64,000 nt of DNA, from contig CAJFCV020000001.1 in NCBI GenBank assembly GCA_904066235.2, positions 11,465,291 through 11,529,290 on the forward strand. Direction: 5' to 3'. The notes beneath the pieces were generated by a model that did no database searches, was not told the DNA's origin, and was given only the letters and a program-made list of their open reading frames with translations. The DNA is from Bursaphelenchus xylophilus. Its lineage: Eukaryota; Nematoda; Chromadorea; Rhabditida; Aphelenchoididae. Shown here one piece after another: positions 8,816 to 21,125 of this stretch. The stretch's first letter is position 1. Every line of letters begins with the position of its first letter. The position numbers and the translations under genes are program-made.

Positions 8816-11800
8816 TCACACAACAATATAATCATAAAAAATAAAACTACAAAATATGACGTATGATACTTGAATACAAATCCGGGTAAATAACGCAATC
8901 GCCGTTCGGTTTGAGGCCACAAACAATGGGATTTCGGCGCTTTCTTCTTGACGGTATGGCTCGGGTTCATCCTAAAAAATAAAAAAATCATCCAATTTTG
9001 TCGAAAACATCCCCCACACCCCAAAACTGATCCTACCATTCCAATCCACGCCACATGTATGACCGGAGCCGAAGAAATCGCTGCAGAATTCTGGCCCACA
9101 GCCATTAAATGGCCTCCTCCCAGAACGGCGCCCTGAATTTTTAGTTGGCCAGTCTGCATCGAGGGGGCTCTGGACTGTATTTTGGACAAGCTAGCGACGA
9201 ATTGGAGTCTGTCCACGCCAACATTTAGGTGTCTGAAAAAAAGTTTTATTGTAGTAGACTAAATCAACAAAAAAAAAATTTTTTTTTGTTATTGTAAAAC
9301 TACCGTAACCGCTCTAGCTCAACTAAAAAACTCTCTTCATCAAATTTACAACACTTTCCACTCCAAAAACTGCCGTAATCCCCATAATTTCCTCGATTTT
9401 CCACCCACCTTGCATTATATTGCCTAAGGGCATTTAGTAAGGCTGTCGGCCGGAAAAGGTGGTCCAAATCTATGGGTTCGTTGACAAGATCCTGTCCACT
9501 TATTGAGGTGCTCAACTTCTTGACCTTTCTGGCCTTATCGCACACCTTCTCCATGTACTGGTAACAATCCTCGGGTCCCGGCCAGATTAGATCCCAATCC
9601 ACCGGGGTTTGTTGGTCCAACAGTGTCTTCGCGGCTTGAACTGTCTTGGCAGTGGGGGCAAGCTTGCCCGCAAGGCCTTTTCGGATGTTGGTCAAGGTCG
9701 AATGGATCTTTTTTACCTAAAACAATATAAATTTGATACATGAATTCTAACAGCCTGTAACTATTTACTCCAATTCCAAAGTGCATCTCGGTGTTTAGCA
9801 TATCAATAATTGGGTCAGTCGAGTCGGAATCCTTCAATTCTGCCTGAAGAAGGTCATTCTGTTGATGAAGCCGCTTCCAAAATGCCAGAACTGGTTGAAG
9901 TTTCTTTGCCCACTGACTGAAGGCCTCAAGTGTCGATGATCGGCTATATTTCTGCATTGACCTGAGGGAATTTATTGTTTGCCGACTTTGTTCCAGTTCA
10001 TAAGTCGCTCCAAGGTTCTCGGGAAGGCCAAACAGCGATGGCTTGTCCTCTTCTGGTATCTGAAAAAGGTTGTAATTCATCCTCGAGACATTTCTGATAC
10101 CAATTACATCGTTTTCCAGACCTGAGTCAAGACTTTCCCTAGATGGATCAAATCTTTCCCTAACGCACAACACCGTAATATGCAGCTACATACGGATGGT
10201 ATCAATATTACTAAACTCGTATGGCATTCCTCACCATATTCTTGACGAAATCCAGCCACTCGTTCATTGATTTAGCCTCGGGCATTCTAAGATTTGAATC
10301 CAGTTCCCCATCTCTACTCATCACCATTTTTTGGCTCAAAAACTTGTCCAAGTAAGCTGACAGTACTCCAATGTCGAGTTGATTCTCGATTCTTCCCCCA
10401 TATATCGCATCTTCTATAAATCCGCGAATCGCTTCCCAATTATAACCTAAACAACAAAAAACTAAAAAGTACGCAAAGAACTCACCATTCTTTGAACCCA
10501 TCACATCAAGGACCTGTCTGGCAACTCTCAAGTCGTTCGAATTGAACTCGTAAAACTTTAGCCATCCCTAAATTTCAAGGAAATCTTATCATGGATAACA
10601 TAACTTTACCTGTGGAATACACGTCCTCCTTTCTTGGATGATAGCGTGGAACCACGCCAACAAGAATTGAGTCTTTAGTTCCAACTCCGATTTCCCACTA
10701 TTTGCTTCCACGTCAATCCATTGTTTCAAAGTCCCGCTAATATTGTGTTTGATTCCCGGAGGCGTCTCGTACGCAATCTTGAGTGCGTCTTGCAATGGAA
10801 CCGCTGGGAATTGGTTGTCTGGCTCTGCACTCAGCCATAGACGGAAGGACGGACTTGGAGATCTGGTGTGCGACTCCTGAGATCAAAATTTTTGACGTTA
10901 ATATCAAGTACAATATAAATTTTGCTTCAAAGGCAGTCGAAATTAGACGTGCTTTTAGTGGCTTAAACCTTGAAAGAAATAACATCTAAAAATAAAACTT
11001 ACTGAGTGAATCATGAGTAAGAAATCGGGTAGAAAATGGACGTTATTCAATAGACCGAGGATCAGCAATATCGGCCGATTAGGTGGCAACTATGAGCTCA
11101 ATGGATGGCGGATTAATCGATGGCACTTGAAGACTACGCGTAACAAGTGACGTCATTGCGGTGCTTGCATTCTCCGGTTGAGATCAGAAGAACCTTCTGG
11201 AAATTTGAGTTTCTGATAAATATGCCCCGGAAGCTGGCTACTATTGTTATGCATAGTCTGTCCATGAAGACCGATCTTGCAAACCTAATTGTGAATAAAG
11301 AGAGAAAGACACACTCGTAATCTCGCGACTTGTAGTTGAACCTCTTCGGACAGCCAAGAAGGTGCAGATGCAGAGTCCAAGACCGCTTCATCCACCAGGT
11401 TGCCGCAGAAAAAGTTCCACTCCTGCAAGAGGAAATCATAAGCATGAATTTAGGTAATACAATTATCAAAGACGGCAGTTTTAAACTAATTCTTCGCTGG
11501 TACCTAATACAACATCTAAAAACAGAAATCACAGTTTGAAACCCTTACCTTATCATCGAACAGTTCAGCCTTCACGAACCGTAGAGCAAATGTCAGACGA
11601 TCCTGTTTGTACAGAGCTCGGGAGACATAGTAAAAGGTGCTTTTGACCAATTCTTGATAGATAATATCGAGCTTGGCTAGGACATCACTCGACTCCTGAA
11701 ATTTAAAAGCTCACAATTTGATATTCACTGAGACATCGTGCTAATTACATCCGGATGTAATTTATCCTCCACGATCTAGATTTGTTTTACAGATTTGGGA

Positions 11801-12750
11801 ACATAAAAAACCCGGGGCCGGGACTTTTCGGTCCCCCCTCTTTCGGTCCCCGCCTTTTCGGTCCCGCCGTTTGGGGTGGGAGACTTTTCGGTCCCCGGCT
11901 TTTCGGCTGGCGCCTTTTCGGTCCCTGGGCTTTTCGGGTGGGGACTTTTCGGGTGATTAGTAAAATACTGTAATATAAGATACTACTGATGACGTGATAT
12001 TGTAAATAATTTAAAAAAAAAACTTTTTATTCCGTTTTTGGGGTGTTCGGCTAAAAAACAGATTCTTTTAGATAATCGACCGAGAAGAATCCGAAAATGA
12101 AGTTTATTTTTGCCAGAAAGTATTTGAAAAATTAATTATTAATAATTATTAATTAACGAATTACAAAAGAAAAAACGGAAAATAACAATAATAACACAAT
12201 TCGAAAATGATAAGATTACTAGCGAATGTTCTGAACGATTCCACCAAGGAAAATTAATGAATTTTCCGATTTAATGTAGGATTTTATGCTAATTTCATAT
12301 AGAAATTCGAGTTCTTCATGGGCGATTTGATAATGTTATACTTTTATCACTTCTTCTATCTAATGTTATTTTGAAGTTTTGTATTGAAATGTCGCAGGGT
12401 GGGTGATTCTAACTCGAAACCCCCAAAAACGGATTAAAACGTTTTTTAAAATTATTTACAATATTGCGTGATCAGTAGTATCGTATTTTACAATTTTTTA
12501 CTCATCGCCCGAAAAGTCCCCACCCGAAAAGCCCAGGGACCGAAAAGGCGCCAGCCGAAAAGCCGGGGACCGAAAAGTCTCCCACCCCAAACGGCGGGAA
12601 CCGAAAACCCTGTAGCCTGCACGCGCAGTTATACGACGAAACGTGTCCGAGAAAAATAAAAAAACTTACATTTCGGTTCTTTTGGAAGATCCTGTCGAAC
12701 AATTCAAGCAAAACGCCCACATTGAAGTTGTACATGTGATTGGTGAGGAT
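8816..12750 (-). pseudogene. Cytoplasmic dynein heavy-chain-like gene, 5'-truncated C-terminal part (copy 1)
   Basis: Cytoplasmic dynein heavy chain is the AAA+ motor subunit moving cargo toward microtubule minus ends. Phase-consistent exons (minus strand): 12750-12670 (partial), 11695-11549, 11422-11315, 11089-11003, 10876-10610, 10567-10486, 10446-10235, 10059-9769, 9716-9409, 9232-9037, 8971-8816. They read, in family order: HMYNFNV..LLELF; YYVSRALYKQDRLTFALRF; LLNNVHFLPDFL; ETPPGIK; FLLAWFHAIIQERR; GWLKFYEFNSNDLR; AIYGGRIEN; FGLPEN; LRQYNARHLNVGVDRL; GQLKIQGAVLGGGHLM; then IPLFVASNRTAIALFTR. This is the region from the AAA5/AAA6 part to the C-terminus, closest in memory to cytoplasmic dynein 1. 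The next block after the 11422-11315 exon (from 11284) opens in phase but reaches TGA, and roughly 100 or more residues conserved in the family around AAA6 are absent. The final 20 residues are hydrophobic and unlike the family. Upstream, sequence homologous to dynein (LTNH before the Met at 12735) runs into satellite at 12750, so everything N-terminal is missing. Most likely a pseudogene; a divergent paralogue is possible. Confidence 0.75.
11814..12603. mobile_element. Foldback element in dynein intron (copy 1)
   Basis: Two long inverted arms, about 11855-12053 and 12414-12611, are roughly 85% complementary and separated by about 360 bp of AT-rich sequence without coding capacity. The outer half of each arm is made of a short tandem motif, ACTTTTCGGTCCCC and variants. 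AAAACCC occurs at 11807-11813 and 12604-12610 and might be a target duplication. Arms built of short subrepeats are typical of foldback-type non-autonomous DNA elements. It makes this intron about 970 bp, whereas the others are 30-180 bp. Gly/Phe/Pro open frames on both strands here are by-products of the motif. Confidence 0.6.
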
Positions 12751-13440
12751 TTACTCCGACATCACTAATTCACTTTTTTTTAAACTGGTGCCTGGTAATA
12801 TCAGAGTGTTTCGACCAGTGTGGGCGTAATCTGATTCCAAAAAAGCTGAAACTTGCCATGCTAAAATCTTATACGGTTACCTTTCGAATGGTATATGTTT
12901 TGGCAAATCACTCCGGCATCATTAATTCACTCTTTTTTTAAAACTGGTGCCTGGTATAATATCAGAGTGTTTGGCCTGGGGTGGGCGTAATTTGATTCCA
13001 AAAAAGCTGAAACTTGCCGTGCTAAAATCTCATGCGATTAGCGTTCGAATGGTGTATGTCTTGTCAATTCACTCCGACATCACTAATTCACTTTTTTCAA
13101 ACCGGTCTCTAGTATAATATCAGAGTGTTTGGCCTCGGGCGGGCGTAATTTGGTTCGAAAAAAGCTGAAACTTGCCGTGCTAAAGTCTCATGCGATTACC
13201 TTTCGAATGGTGTATGTCCTGTCAATTCACTGCGACATCACTAATTCACTTTTTTCAAAACCGGTGTCTAGTATAATATCAGAATGTTTGGCCTCGGGCG
13301 GACCTAATTTGGTTCGAAAAAAGCTGAAACTTGCCGTGCTAAAGTCTCATGCGATTAGCTTTCGAATGGTGTATGTCCTGTCAATTCACTCCGACATCAC
13401 TAATTGACTTTTTTTTAAAACCGGTCTCTAGTATAATATC
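12751..13440 (+). repeat. Diverged edge monomers of the satellite
   Basis: These units differ from the homogenised core at many positions, lack CCGG in the first two, and include GTTTGGCCTCGGGCGG variants. The same series, in the same order, recurs at 21126-21830 and 29666-30370, always directly against the truncated 5' end of the dynein fragment. Diverged units are what is expected at the true edge of a satellite array, where homogenisation is weak. So this side of each block is the old boundary. Confidence 0.8.
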
Positions 13441-16400
13441 AGAGTGTTTCGCCCAGTGTGGGCGTAGTTTGATTCCAAAAAAGCTGAGACTTGCCATGCT
13501 AAAATCTTATGAGGTTACCTTTCGAATGGTGTATGTCTTGTCAATTCACTCCGTCATCACTAATTCACCTTTTTTCAAAACCGGTGTCTAGTATAATATC
13601 AGAGTTTTTCGCCCAGTGTGGGCGTAGTTTGATTCCAAAAAAGCTGAAACCTGCCATGCTAAAATCTTAGGAGGTTACCTTTCGAATGGTGTATGTCTTG
13701 TCAATTCACTCCGTCATCACTAATTCACCTTTTTTCAAAACCGGTGTCTAGTATAATATCAGAGTTTTTCGCCCAGTGTGGGCGTAGTTTGATTCCAGAA
13801 AAGCTGAAACTTGCCACGCTAAAATCTTAGGAGGTTACCTTTCGAATGGTGTATGTCTTGTCAATTCACTCCGTCATCACTAATTCACCTTTTTTCAAAA
13901 CCGGTGTCTAGTATAATATCAGAGTTTTTCGCCCAGTGTGGGCGTAGTTTGATTCCAAAAAAGCTGAAACCTGCCATGCTAAAATCTTAGGAGGTTACCT
14001 TTCGAATGGTGTATGTCTTGTCAATTCACTCCGTCATCACTAATTCACCTTTTTTCAAAACCGGTGTCTAGTATAATATCAGAGTTTTTCGCCCAGTGTG
14101 GGCGTAGTTTGATTCCAGAAAAGCTGAAACTTGCCATGCTAAAATCTTAGGAGGTTACCTTTCGAATGGTGTATGCCTTGTCAATTCACTCTGTCATCAC
14201 TAATTCACCTTTTTTCAAAACCGGTGTCTAGTATAATATCAGAGTGTTTCGCCCAGTGTGGGCGTAGTTTGATTCCAAAAAAAGCTGAGACTTGCCATGC
14301 TAAAATCTTATGAGGTTACCTTTCGAATGGTGTATGTCTTGTCAATTCACTCTGTCATCACTAATTCACCTTTTTTCAAAACCGGTGTCTAGTATAATAT
14401 CAGAGTTTTTCGCCCAGTGTCGGCGTAGTTTGATTCCAAAAAAGCTGAAACTTGCCATGCTAAAATCTCAGGCGATTAGCTTTCGAATAGTGTATGTCTT
14501 GTCAATTCACTCCTTCATCACTAATTCACTTTTTTTAAAACCGGTGTCTAGTATAATATCAGAGTTTTTCGCCCAGTGTCGGCGTAGTTTGATTCCAAAA
14601 AAGCTGAAACTTGGCATGCTAAAATCTCAGGCGATTAGCTTTCGAATGGTGTATGTCTTGTCAATTCACTCCTTCATCACTAATTCACTTTTTTTAAAAC
14701 CGGTGTCTAGTATAATATCAGAGTTTTTCGCCCAGTGTCGGCGTAGTTTGATTCCAAAAAAGCTGAAACTTGCCATGCTAAAATCTCAGGCGATTAGCTT
14801 TCGAATGGTGTATGTCTTGTCAATTCACTCCTTCATCACTAATTCACTTTTTTTAAAACCGGTGTCTAGTATAATATCAGAGTTTTTCGCCCAGTGTCGG
14901 CGTAGTTTGATTCCAAAAAAGCTGAAACTTGCCATGCTGAAATCTCAGGCGATTAGCTTTCGAATGGTGTATGTCTTGTCAATTCACTCCTTCATCACTA
15001 ATTCACTTTTTTTAAAACCGGTGTCTAGTATAATATCAGAGTTTTTCGCCCAGTGTCGGCGTAGTTTGATTCCAAAAAAGCTGAAACTTGCCATGCTAAA
15101 ATCTCAGGCGATTAGCTTTCGAATGGTGTATGTCTTGTCAATTCACTCCTTCATCACTAATTCACTTTTTTTTAAAACCGGTGTCTAGTATAATATCAGA
15201 GTTTTTCGCCCAGTGTCGGCGTAGTTTGATTCCAAAAAAGCTGAAACTTGCCATGCTAAAATCTCAGGCGATTAGCTTTCGAATGGTGTATGTCTTGTCA
15301 ATTCACTCCTTCATCACTAATTCACTTTTTTTAAAACCGGTGTCTAGTATAATATCAGAGTTTTTCGCCCAGTGTCGGCGTAGTTTGATTCCAAAAAAGC
15401 TGAAACTTGCCATGCTAAAATCTCAGGCGATTAGCTTTCGAATGGTGTATGTCTTGTCAATTCACTCCTTCATCACTAATTCACTTTTTTTAAAACCGGT
15501 GTCTAGTATAATATCAGAGTTTTTCGCCCAGTGTCGGCGTAGTTTGATTCCAAAAAAGCTGAAACTTGGCATGCTAAAACCTCAGGCGATTAGCTTTCGA
15601 ATGGTGTATGTCTTGTCAATTCACTCCGTCATCACCAATTCACCTTTTTTCAAAACCGGTGTCTAGTATAATATCAGAGTGTTTCGCCCAGTGTGGGCGT
15701 AGTTTGATTCCAAAAATGCTGAAACTTGCCATGCTAAAATCTCAGGCGATTAGCTTTCGAATAGTGTATGTCTTGTCAATTCACTCCTTCATCACTAATT
15801 CACTTTTTTTTAAAACCGGTGTCTAGTATAATATCAGAGTTTTTCGCCCAGTGTCGGCGTAGTTTGATTCCAAAAAAGCTGAAACTTGCCATGCTAAAAT
15901 CTCAGGCGATTAGCTTTCGAATAGTGTATGTCTTGTCAATTCACTCCTTCATCACTAATTCACTTTTTTTAAAACCGGTGTCTAGTATAATATCAGAGTT
16001 TTTCGCCCAGTGTCGGCGTAGTTTGATTCCAAAAAAGCTGAAACTTGGCATGCTAAAATCTCAGGCGATTAGCTTTCGAATAGTGTATGTCTTGTCAATT
16101 CACTCCGTCATCACTAATTCACCTTTTTTCAAAACCGGTGTCTAGTATAATATCAGAGTGTTTCGCCCAGTGTGGGCGTAGTTTGATTCCAAAAATGCTG
16201 AAACTTGCCATGCTAAAATCTCAGGCGATTAGCTTTCGAATGGTGTATGTCTTGTCAATTCACTCCTTCATCACTAATTCACTTTTTTTTAAAACCGGTG
16301 TCTAGTATAATATCAGAGTGTTTCGCCCAGTGTGGGCGTAGTTTGATTCCAAAAATGCTGAAACTTGCCATGCTAAAATCTCAGGCGATTAGCTTTCGAA

Positions 16401-18072
16401 TGGTGTATGTCTTGTCAATTCACTCCTTCATCACTAATTCACTTTTTTTAAAACCGGTGTCTAGTATAATATCAGAGTTTTTCGCCCAGTGTCGGCGTAG
16501 TTTGATTCCAAAAAAGCTGAAACTTGCCATGCTAAAATCTCAGGCGATTAGCTTTCGAATGGTGTATGTCTTGTCAATTCACTCCTTCATCACTAATTCA
16601 CTTTTTTTAAAACCGGTGTCTAGTATAATATCAGAGTTTTTCGCCCAGTGTCGGCGTAGTTTGATTCCAAAAAAGCTGAAACTTGCCATGCTAAAATCTC
16701 AGGCGATTAGCTTTCGAATGGTGTATGTCTTGTCAATTCACTCCTTCATCACTAATTCACTTTTTTTAAAACCGGTGTCTAGTATAATATCAGAGTTTTT
16801 CGCCCAGTGTCGGCGTAGTTTGATTCCAAAAAAGCTGAAACTTGGCATGCTAAAACCTCAGGCGATTAGCTTTCGAATGGTGTATGTCTTGTCAATTCAC
16901 TCCGTCATCACCAATTCACCTTTTTTCAAAACCGGTGTCTAGTATAATATCAGAGTGTTTCGCCCAGTGTGGGCGTAGTTTGATTCCAAAAATGCTGAAA
17001 CTTGCCATGCTAAAATCTCAGGCGATTAGCTTTCGAATAGTGTATGTCTTGTCAATTCACTCCTTCATCACTAATTCACTTTTTTTAAAACCGGTGTCTA
17101 GTATAATATCAGAGTTTTTCGCCCAGTGTCGGCGTAGTTTGATTCCAAAAAAGCTGAAACTTGCCATGCTAAAATCTCAGGCGATTAGCTTTCGAATAGT
17201 GTATGTCTTGTCAATTCACTCCTTCATCACTAATTCACTTTTTTTAAAACCGGTGTCTAGTATAATATCAGAGTTTTTCGCCCAGTGTCGGCGTAGTTTG
17301 ATTCCAAAAAAGCTGAAACTTGGCATGCTAAAATCTCAGGCGATTAGCTTTCGAATAGTGTATGTCTTGTCAATTCACTCCGTCATCACTAATTCACCTT
17401 TTTTCAAAACCGGTGTCTAGTATAATATCAGAGTGTTTCGCCCAGTGTCGGCGTAGTTTGATTCCAAAAAAGCTGAAACTTGCCATGCTAAAATCTCAGG
17501 CGATTAGCTTTCGAATGGTGTATGTCTTGTCAATTCACTCCTTCATCACTAATTCACTTTTTTTAAAACCGGTGTCTAGTATAATATCAGAGTTTTTCGC
17601 CCAGTGTCGGCGTAGTTTGATTCCAAAAAAGCTGAAACTTGGCATGCTAAAACCTCAGGCGATTAGCTTTCGAATGGTGTATGTCTTGTCAATTCACTCC
17701 GTCATCACCAATTCACCTTTTTTCAAAACCGGTGTCTAGTATAATATCAGAGTGTTTCGCCCAGTGTGGGCGTAGTTTGATTCCAAAAATGCTGAAACTT
17801 GCCATGCTAAAATCTCAGGCGATTAGCTTTCGAATAGTGTATGTCTTGTCAATTCACTCCTTCATCACTAATTCACTTTTTTTAAAACCGGTGTCTAGTA
17901 TAATATCAGAGTTTTTCGCCCAGTGTCGGCGTAGTTTGATTCCAAAAAAGCTGAAACTTGCCATGCTAAAATCTCAGGCGATTAGCTTTCGAATAGTGTA
18001 TGTCTTGTCAATTCACTCCTTCATCACTAATTCACTTTTTTTAAAACCGGTGTCTAGTATAATATCAGAGTT
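12751..18072 (+). repeat. Satellite array 1 (159/160-bp monomer, about 33 units)
   Basis: Head-to-tail tandem array. A typical monomer contains CGCCCAGTGT(C/G)GGCG, TTTGATTCCAAAAA, CTGAAACTTG(C/G)CATGC, TAGCTTTCGAATGGTG, TCAATTCACTCCTTCATC, a run of seven or eight T, AAAACCGGTGTC and TAGTATAATATCAGAG. Monomers are 159 bp with T7 and 160 bp with T8. The CCGG inside AAAACCGGTGTC gives one MspI site per unit. The first four or five units (12751-13440) are clearly diverged (e.g. ACTGGTGCCTGG in place of ACCGGTGTCTAG, GGCCTCGGGCGG in place of GCCCAGTGTCGG), a later group to about 14330 carries TTAGGAGGTTACC, and the rest is homogeneous. It ends abruptly at the dynein junction at 18072/18073. Confidence 0.97.
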
Positions 18073-21000
18073 TCGAATGGATCTTTTTTACCTAAAACAA
18101 TATAAATTTGATACATGAATTCTAACAGCCTGTAACTATTTACTCCAATTCCAAAGTGCATCTCGGTGTTTAGCATATCAATAATTGGGTCAGTCGAGTC
18201 GGAATCCTTCAATTCTGCCTGAAGAAGGTCATTCTGTTGATGAAGCCGCTTCCAAAATGCCAGAACTGGTTGAAGTTTCTTTGCCCACTGACTGAAGGCC
18301 TCAAGTGTCGATGATCGGCTATATTTCTGCATTGACCTGAGGGAATTTATTGTTTGCCGACTTTGTTCCAGTTCATAAGTCGCTCCAAGGTTCTCGGGAA
18401 GGCCAAACAGCGATGGCTTGTCCTCTTCTGGTATCTGAAAAAGGTTGTAATTCATCCTCGAGACATTTCTGATACCAATTACATCGTTTTCCAGACCTGA
18501 GTCAAGACTTTCCCTAGATGGATCAAATCTTTCCCTAACGCACAACACCGTAATATGCAGCTACATACGGATGGTATCAATATTACTAAACTCGTATGGC
18601 ATTCCTCACCATATTCTTGACGAAATCCAGCCACTCGTTCATTGATTTAGCCTCGGGCATTCTAAGATTTGAATCCAGTTCCCCATCTCTACTCATCACC
18701 ATTTTTTGGCTCAAAAACTTGTCCAAGTAAGCTGACAGTACTCCAATGTCGAGTTGATTCTCGATTCTTCCCCCATATATCGCATCTTCTATAAATCCGC
18801 GAATCGCTTCCCAATTATAACCTAAACAACAAAAAACTAAAAAGTACGCAAAGAACTCACCATTCTTTGAACCCATCACATCAAGGACCTGTCTGGCAAC
18901 TCTCAAGTCGTTCGAATTGAACTCGTAAAACTTTAGCCATCCCTAAATTTCAAGGAAATCTTATCATGGATAACATAACTTTACCTGTGGAATACACGTC
19001 CTCCTTTCTTGGATGATAGCGTGGAACCACGCCAACAAGAATTGAGTCTTTAGTTCCAACTCCGATTTCCCACTATTTGCTTCCACGTCAATCCATTGTT
19101 TCAAAGTCCCGCTAATATTGTGTTTGATTCCCGGAGGCGTCTCGTACGCAATCTTGAGTGCGTCTTGCAATGGAACCGCTGGGAATTGGTTGTCTGGCTC
19201 TGCACTCAGCCATAGACGGAAGGACGGACTTGGAGATCTGGTGTGCGACTCCTGAGATCAAAATTTTTGACGTTAATATCAAGTACAATATAAATTTTGC
19301 TTCAAAGGCAGTCGAAATTAGACGTGCTTTTAGTGGCTTAAACCTTGAAAGAAATAACATCTAAAAATAAAACTTACTGAGTGAATCATGAGTAAGAAAT
19401 CGGGTAGAAAATGGACGTTATTCAATAGACCGAGGATCAGCAATATCGGCCGATTAGGTGGCAACTATGAGCTCAATGGATGGCGGATTAATCGATGGCA
19501 CTTGAAGACTACGCGTAACAAGTGACGTCATTGCGGTGCTTGCATTCTCCGGTTGAGATCAGAAGAACCTTCTGGAAATTTGAGTTTCTGATAAATATGC
19601 CCCGGAAGCTGGCTACTATTGTTATGCATAGTCTGTCCATGAAGACCGATCTTGCAAACCTAATTGTGAATAAAGAGAGAAAGACACACTCGTAATCTCG
19701 CGACTTGTAGTTGAACCTCTTCGGACAGCCAAGAAGGTGCAGATGCAGAGTCCAAGACCGCTTCATCCACCAGGTTGCCGCAGAAAAAGTTCCACTCCTG
19801 CAAGAGGAAATCATAAGCATGAATTTAGGTAATACAATTATCAAAGACGGCAGTTTTAAACTAATTCTTCGCTGGTACCTAATACAACATCTAAAAACAG
19901 AAATCACAGTTTGAAACCCTTACCTTATCATCGAACAGTTCAGCCTTCACGAACCGTAGAGCAAATGTCAGACGATCCTGTTTGTACAGAGCTCGGGAGA
20001 CATAGTAAAAGGTGCTTTTGACCAATTCTTGATAGATAATATCGAGCTTGGCTAGGACATCACTCGACTCCTGAAATTTAAAAGCTCACAATTTGATATT
20101 CACTGAGACATCGTGCTAATTACATCCGGATGTAATTTATCCTCCACGATCTAGATTTGTTTTACAGATTTGGGAACATAAAAAACCCGGGGCCGGGACT
20201 TTTCGGTCCCCCCTCTTTCGGTCCCCGCCTTTTCGGTCCCGCCGTTTGGGGTGGGAGACTTTTCGGTCCCCGGCTTTTCGGCTGGCGCCTTTTCGGTCCC
20301 TGGGCTTTTCGGGTGGGGACTTTTCGGGTGATTAGTAAAATACTGTAATATAAGATACTACTGATGACGTGATATTGTAAATAATTTAAAAAAAAAACTT
20401 TTTATTCCGTTTTTGGGGTGTTCGGCTAAAAAACAGATTCTTTTAGATAATCGACCGAGAAGAATCCGAAAATGAAGTTTATTTTTGCCAGAAAGTATTT
20501 GAAAAATTAATTATTAATAATTATTAATTAACGAATTACAAAAGAAAAAACGGAAAATAACAATAATAACACAATTCGAAAATGATAAGATTACTAGCGA
20601 ATGTTCTGAACGATTCCACCAAGGAAAATTAATGAATTTTCCGATTTAATGTAGGATTTTATGCTAATTTCATATAGAAATTCGAGTTCTTCATGGGCGA
20701 TTTGATAATGTTATACTTTTATCACTTCTTCTATCTAATGTTATTTTGAAGTTTTGTATTGAAATGTCGCAGGGTGGGTGATTCTAACTCGAAACCCCCA
20801 AAAACGGATTAAAACGTTTTTTAAAATTATTTACAATATTGCGTGATCAGTAGTATCGTATTTTACAATTTTTTACTCATCGCCCGAAAAGTCCCCACCC
20901 GAAAAGCCCAGGGACCGAAAAGGCGCCAGCCGAAAAGCCGGGGACCGAAAAGTCTCCCACCCCAAACGGCGGGAACCGAAAACCCTGTAGCCTGCACGCG

Positions 21001-21125
21001 CAGTTATACGACGAAACGTGTCCGAGAAAAATAAAAAAACTTACATTTCGGTTCTTTTGGAAGATCCTGTCGAACAATTCAAGCAAAACGCCCACATTGA
21101 AGTTGTACATGTGATTGGTGAGGAT
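18073..21125 (-). pseudogene. Dynein heavy-chain-like fragment, copy 2, truncated at both ends
   Basis: A 3,053-bp duplicate of 9698-12750, offset by 8,375 bp; no difference from copy 1 was noticed. Exons: 21125-21045 (partial), 20070-19924, 19797-19690, 19464-19378, 19251-18985, 18942-18861, 18821-18610, 18434-18144, then only 19 bases (18091-18073) of the next exon. That exon is joined to satellite, and the frame meets TGA three codons into the satellite. It lacks the last exons and the polyadenylation signal that copy 1 has. It lies wholly within satellite and cannot make a motor domain. Confidence 0.85.
20189..20978. mobile_element. Foldback element in dynein intron (copy 2)
   Basis: Same element, same position within the intron as in copy 1, offset 8,375 bp. 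It was carried along by the segmental duplication rather than inserted again, since both flanks match as well. Confidence 0.6.

Noticed and set aside
8615..8866. 83-codon plus-strand ORF as a complete small gene
   Set aside because: Its first half is the LPPSS segment of nicastrin; the rest runs across the 3' end of the dynein fragment and has no family match.
11134..11532. 132-codon minus-strand ORF as an independent gene
   Set aside because: It crosses the introns between dynein-like exons in a different frame. The exon reading with family motifs and clean splice sites explains the region better.
11782..11973. Gly/Phe/Pro-repeat protein (and its counterpart at 12502-12735, and both in copies 2 and 3)
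   Set aside because: Both are translations of the CTTTTCGGTCCC motif in the arms of the foldback element, on opposite strands.
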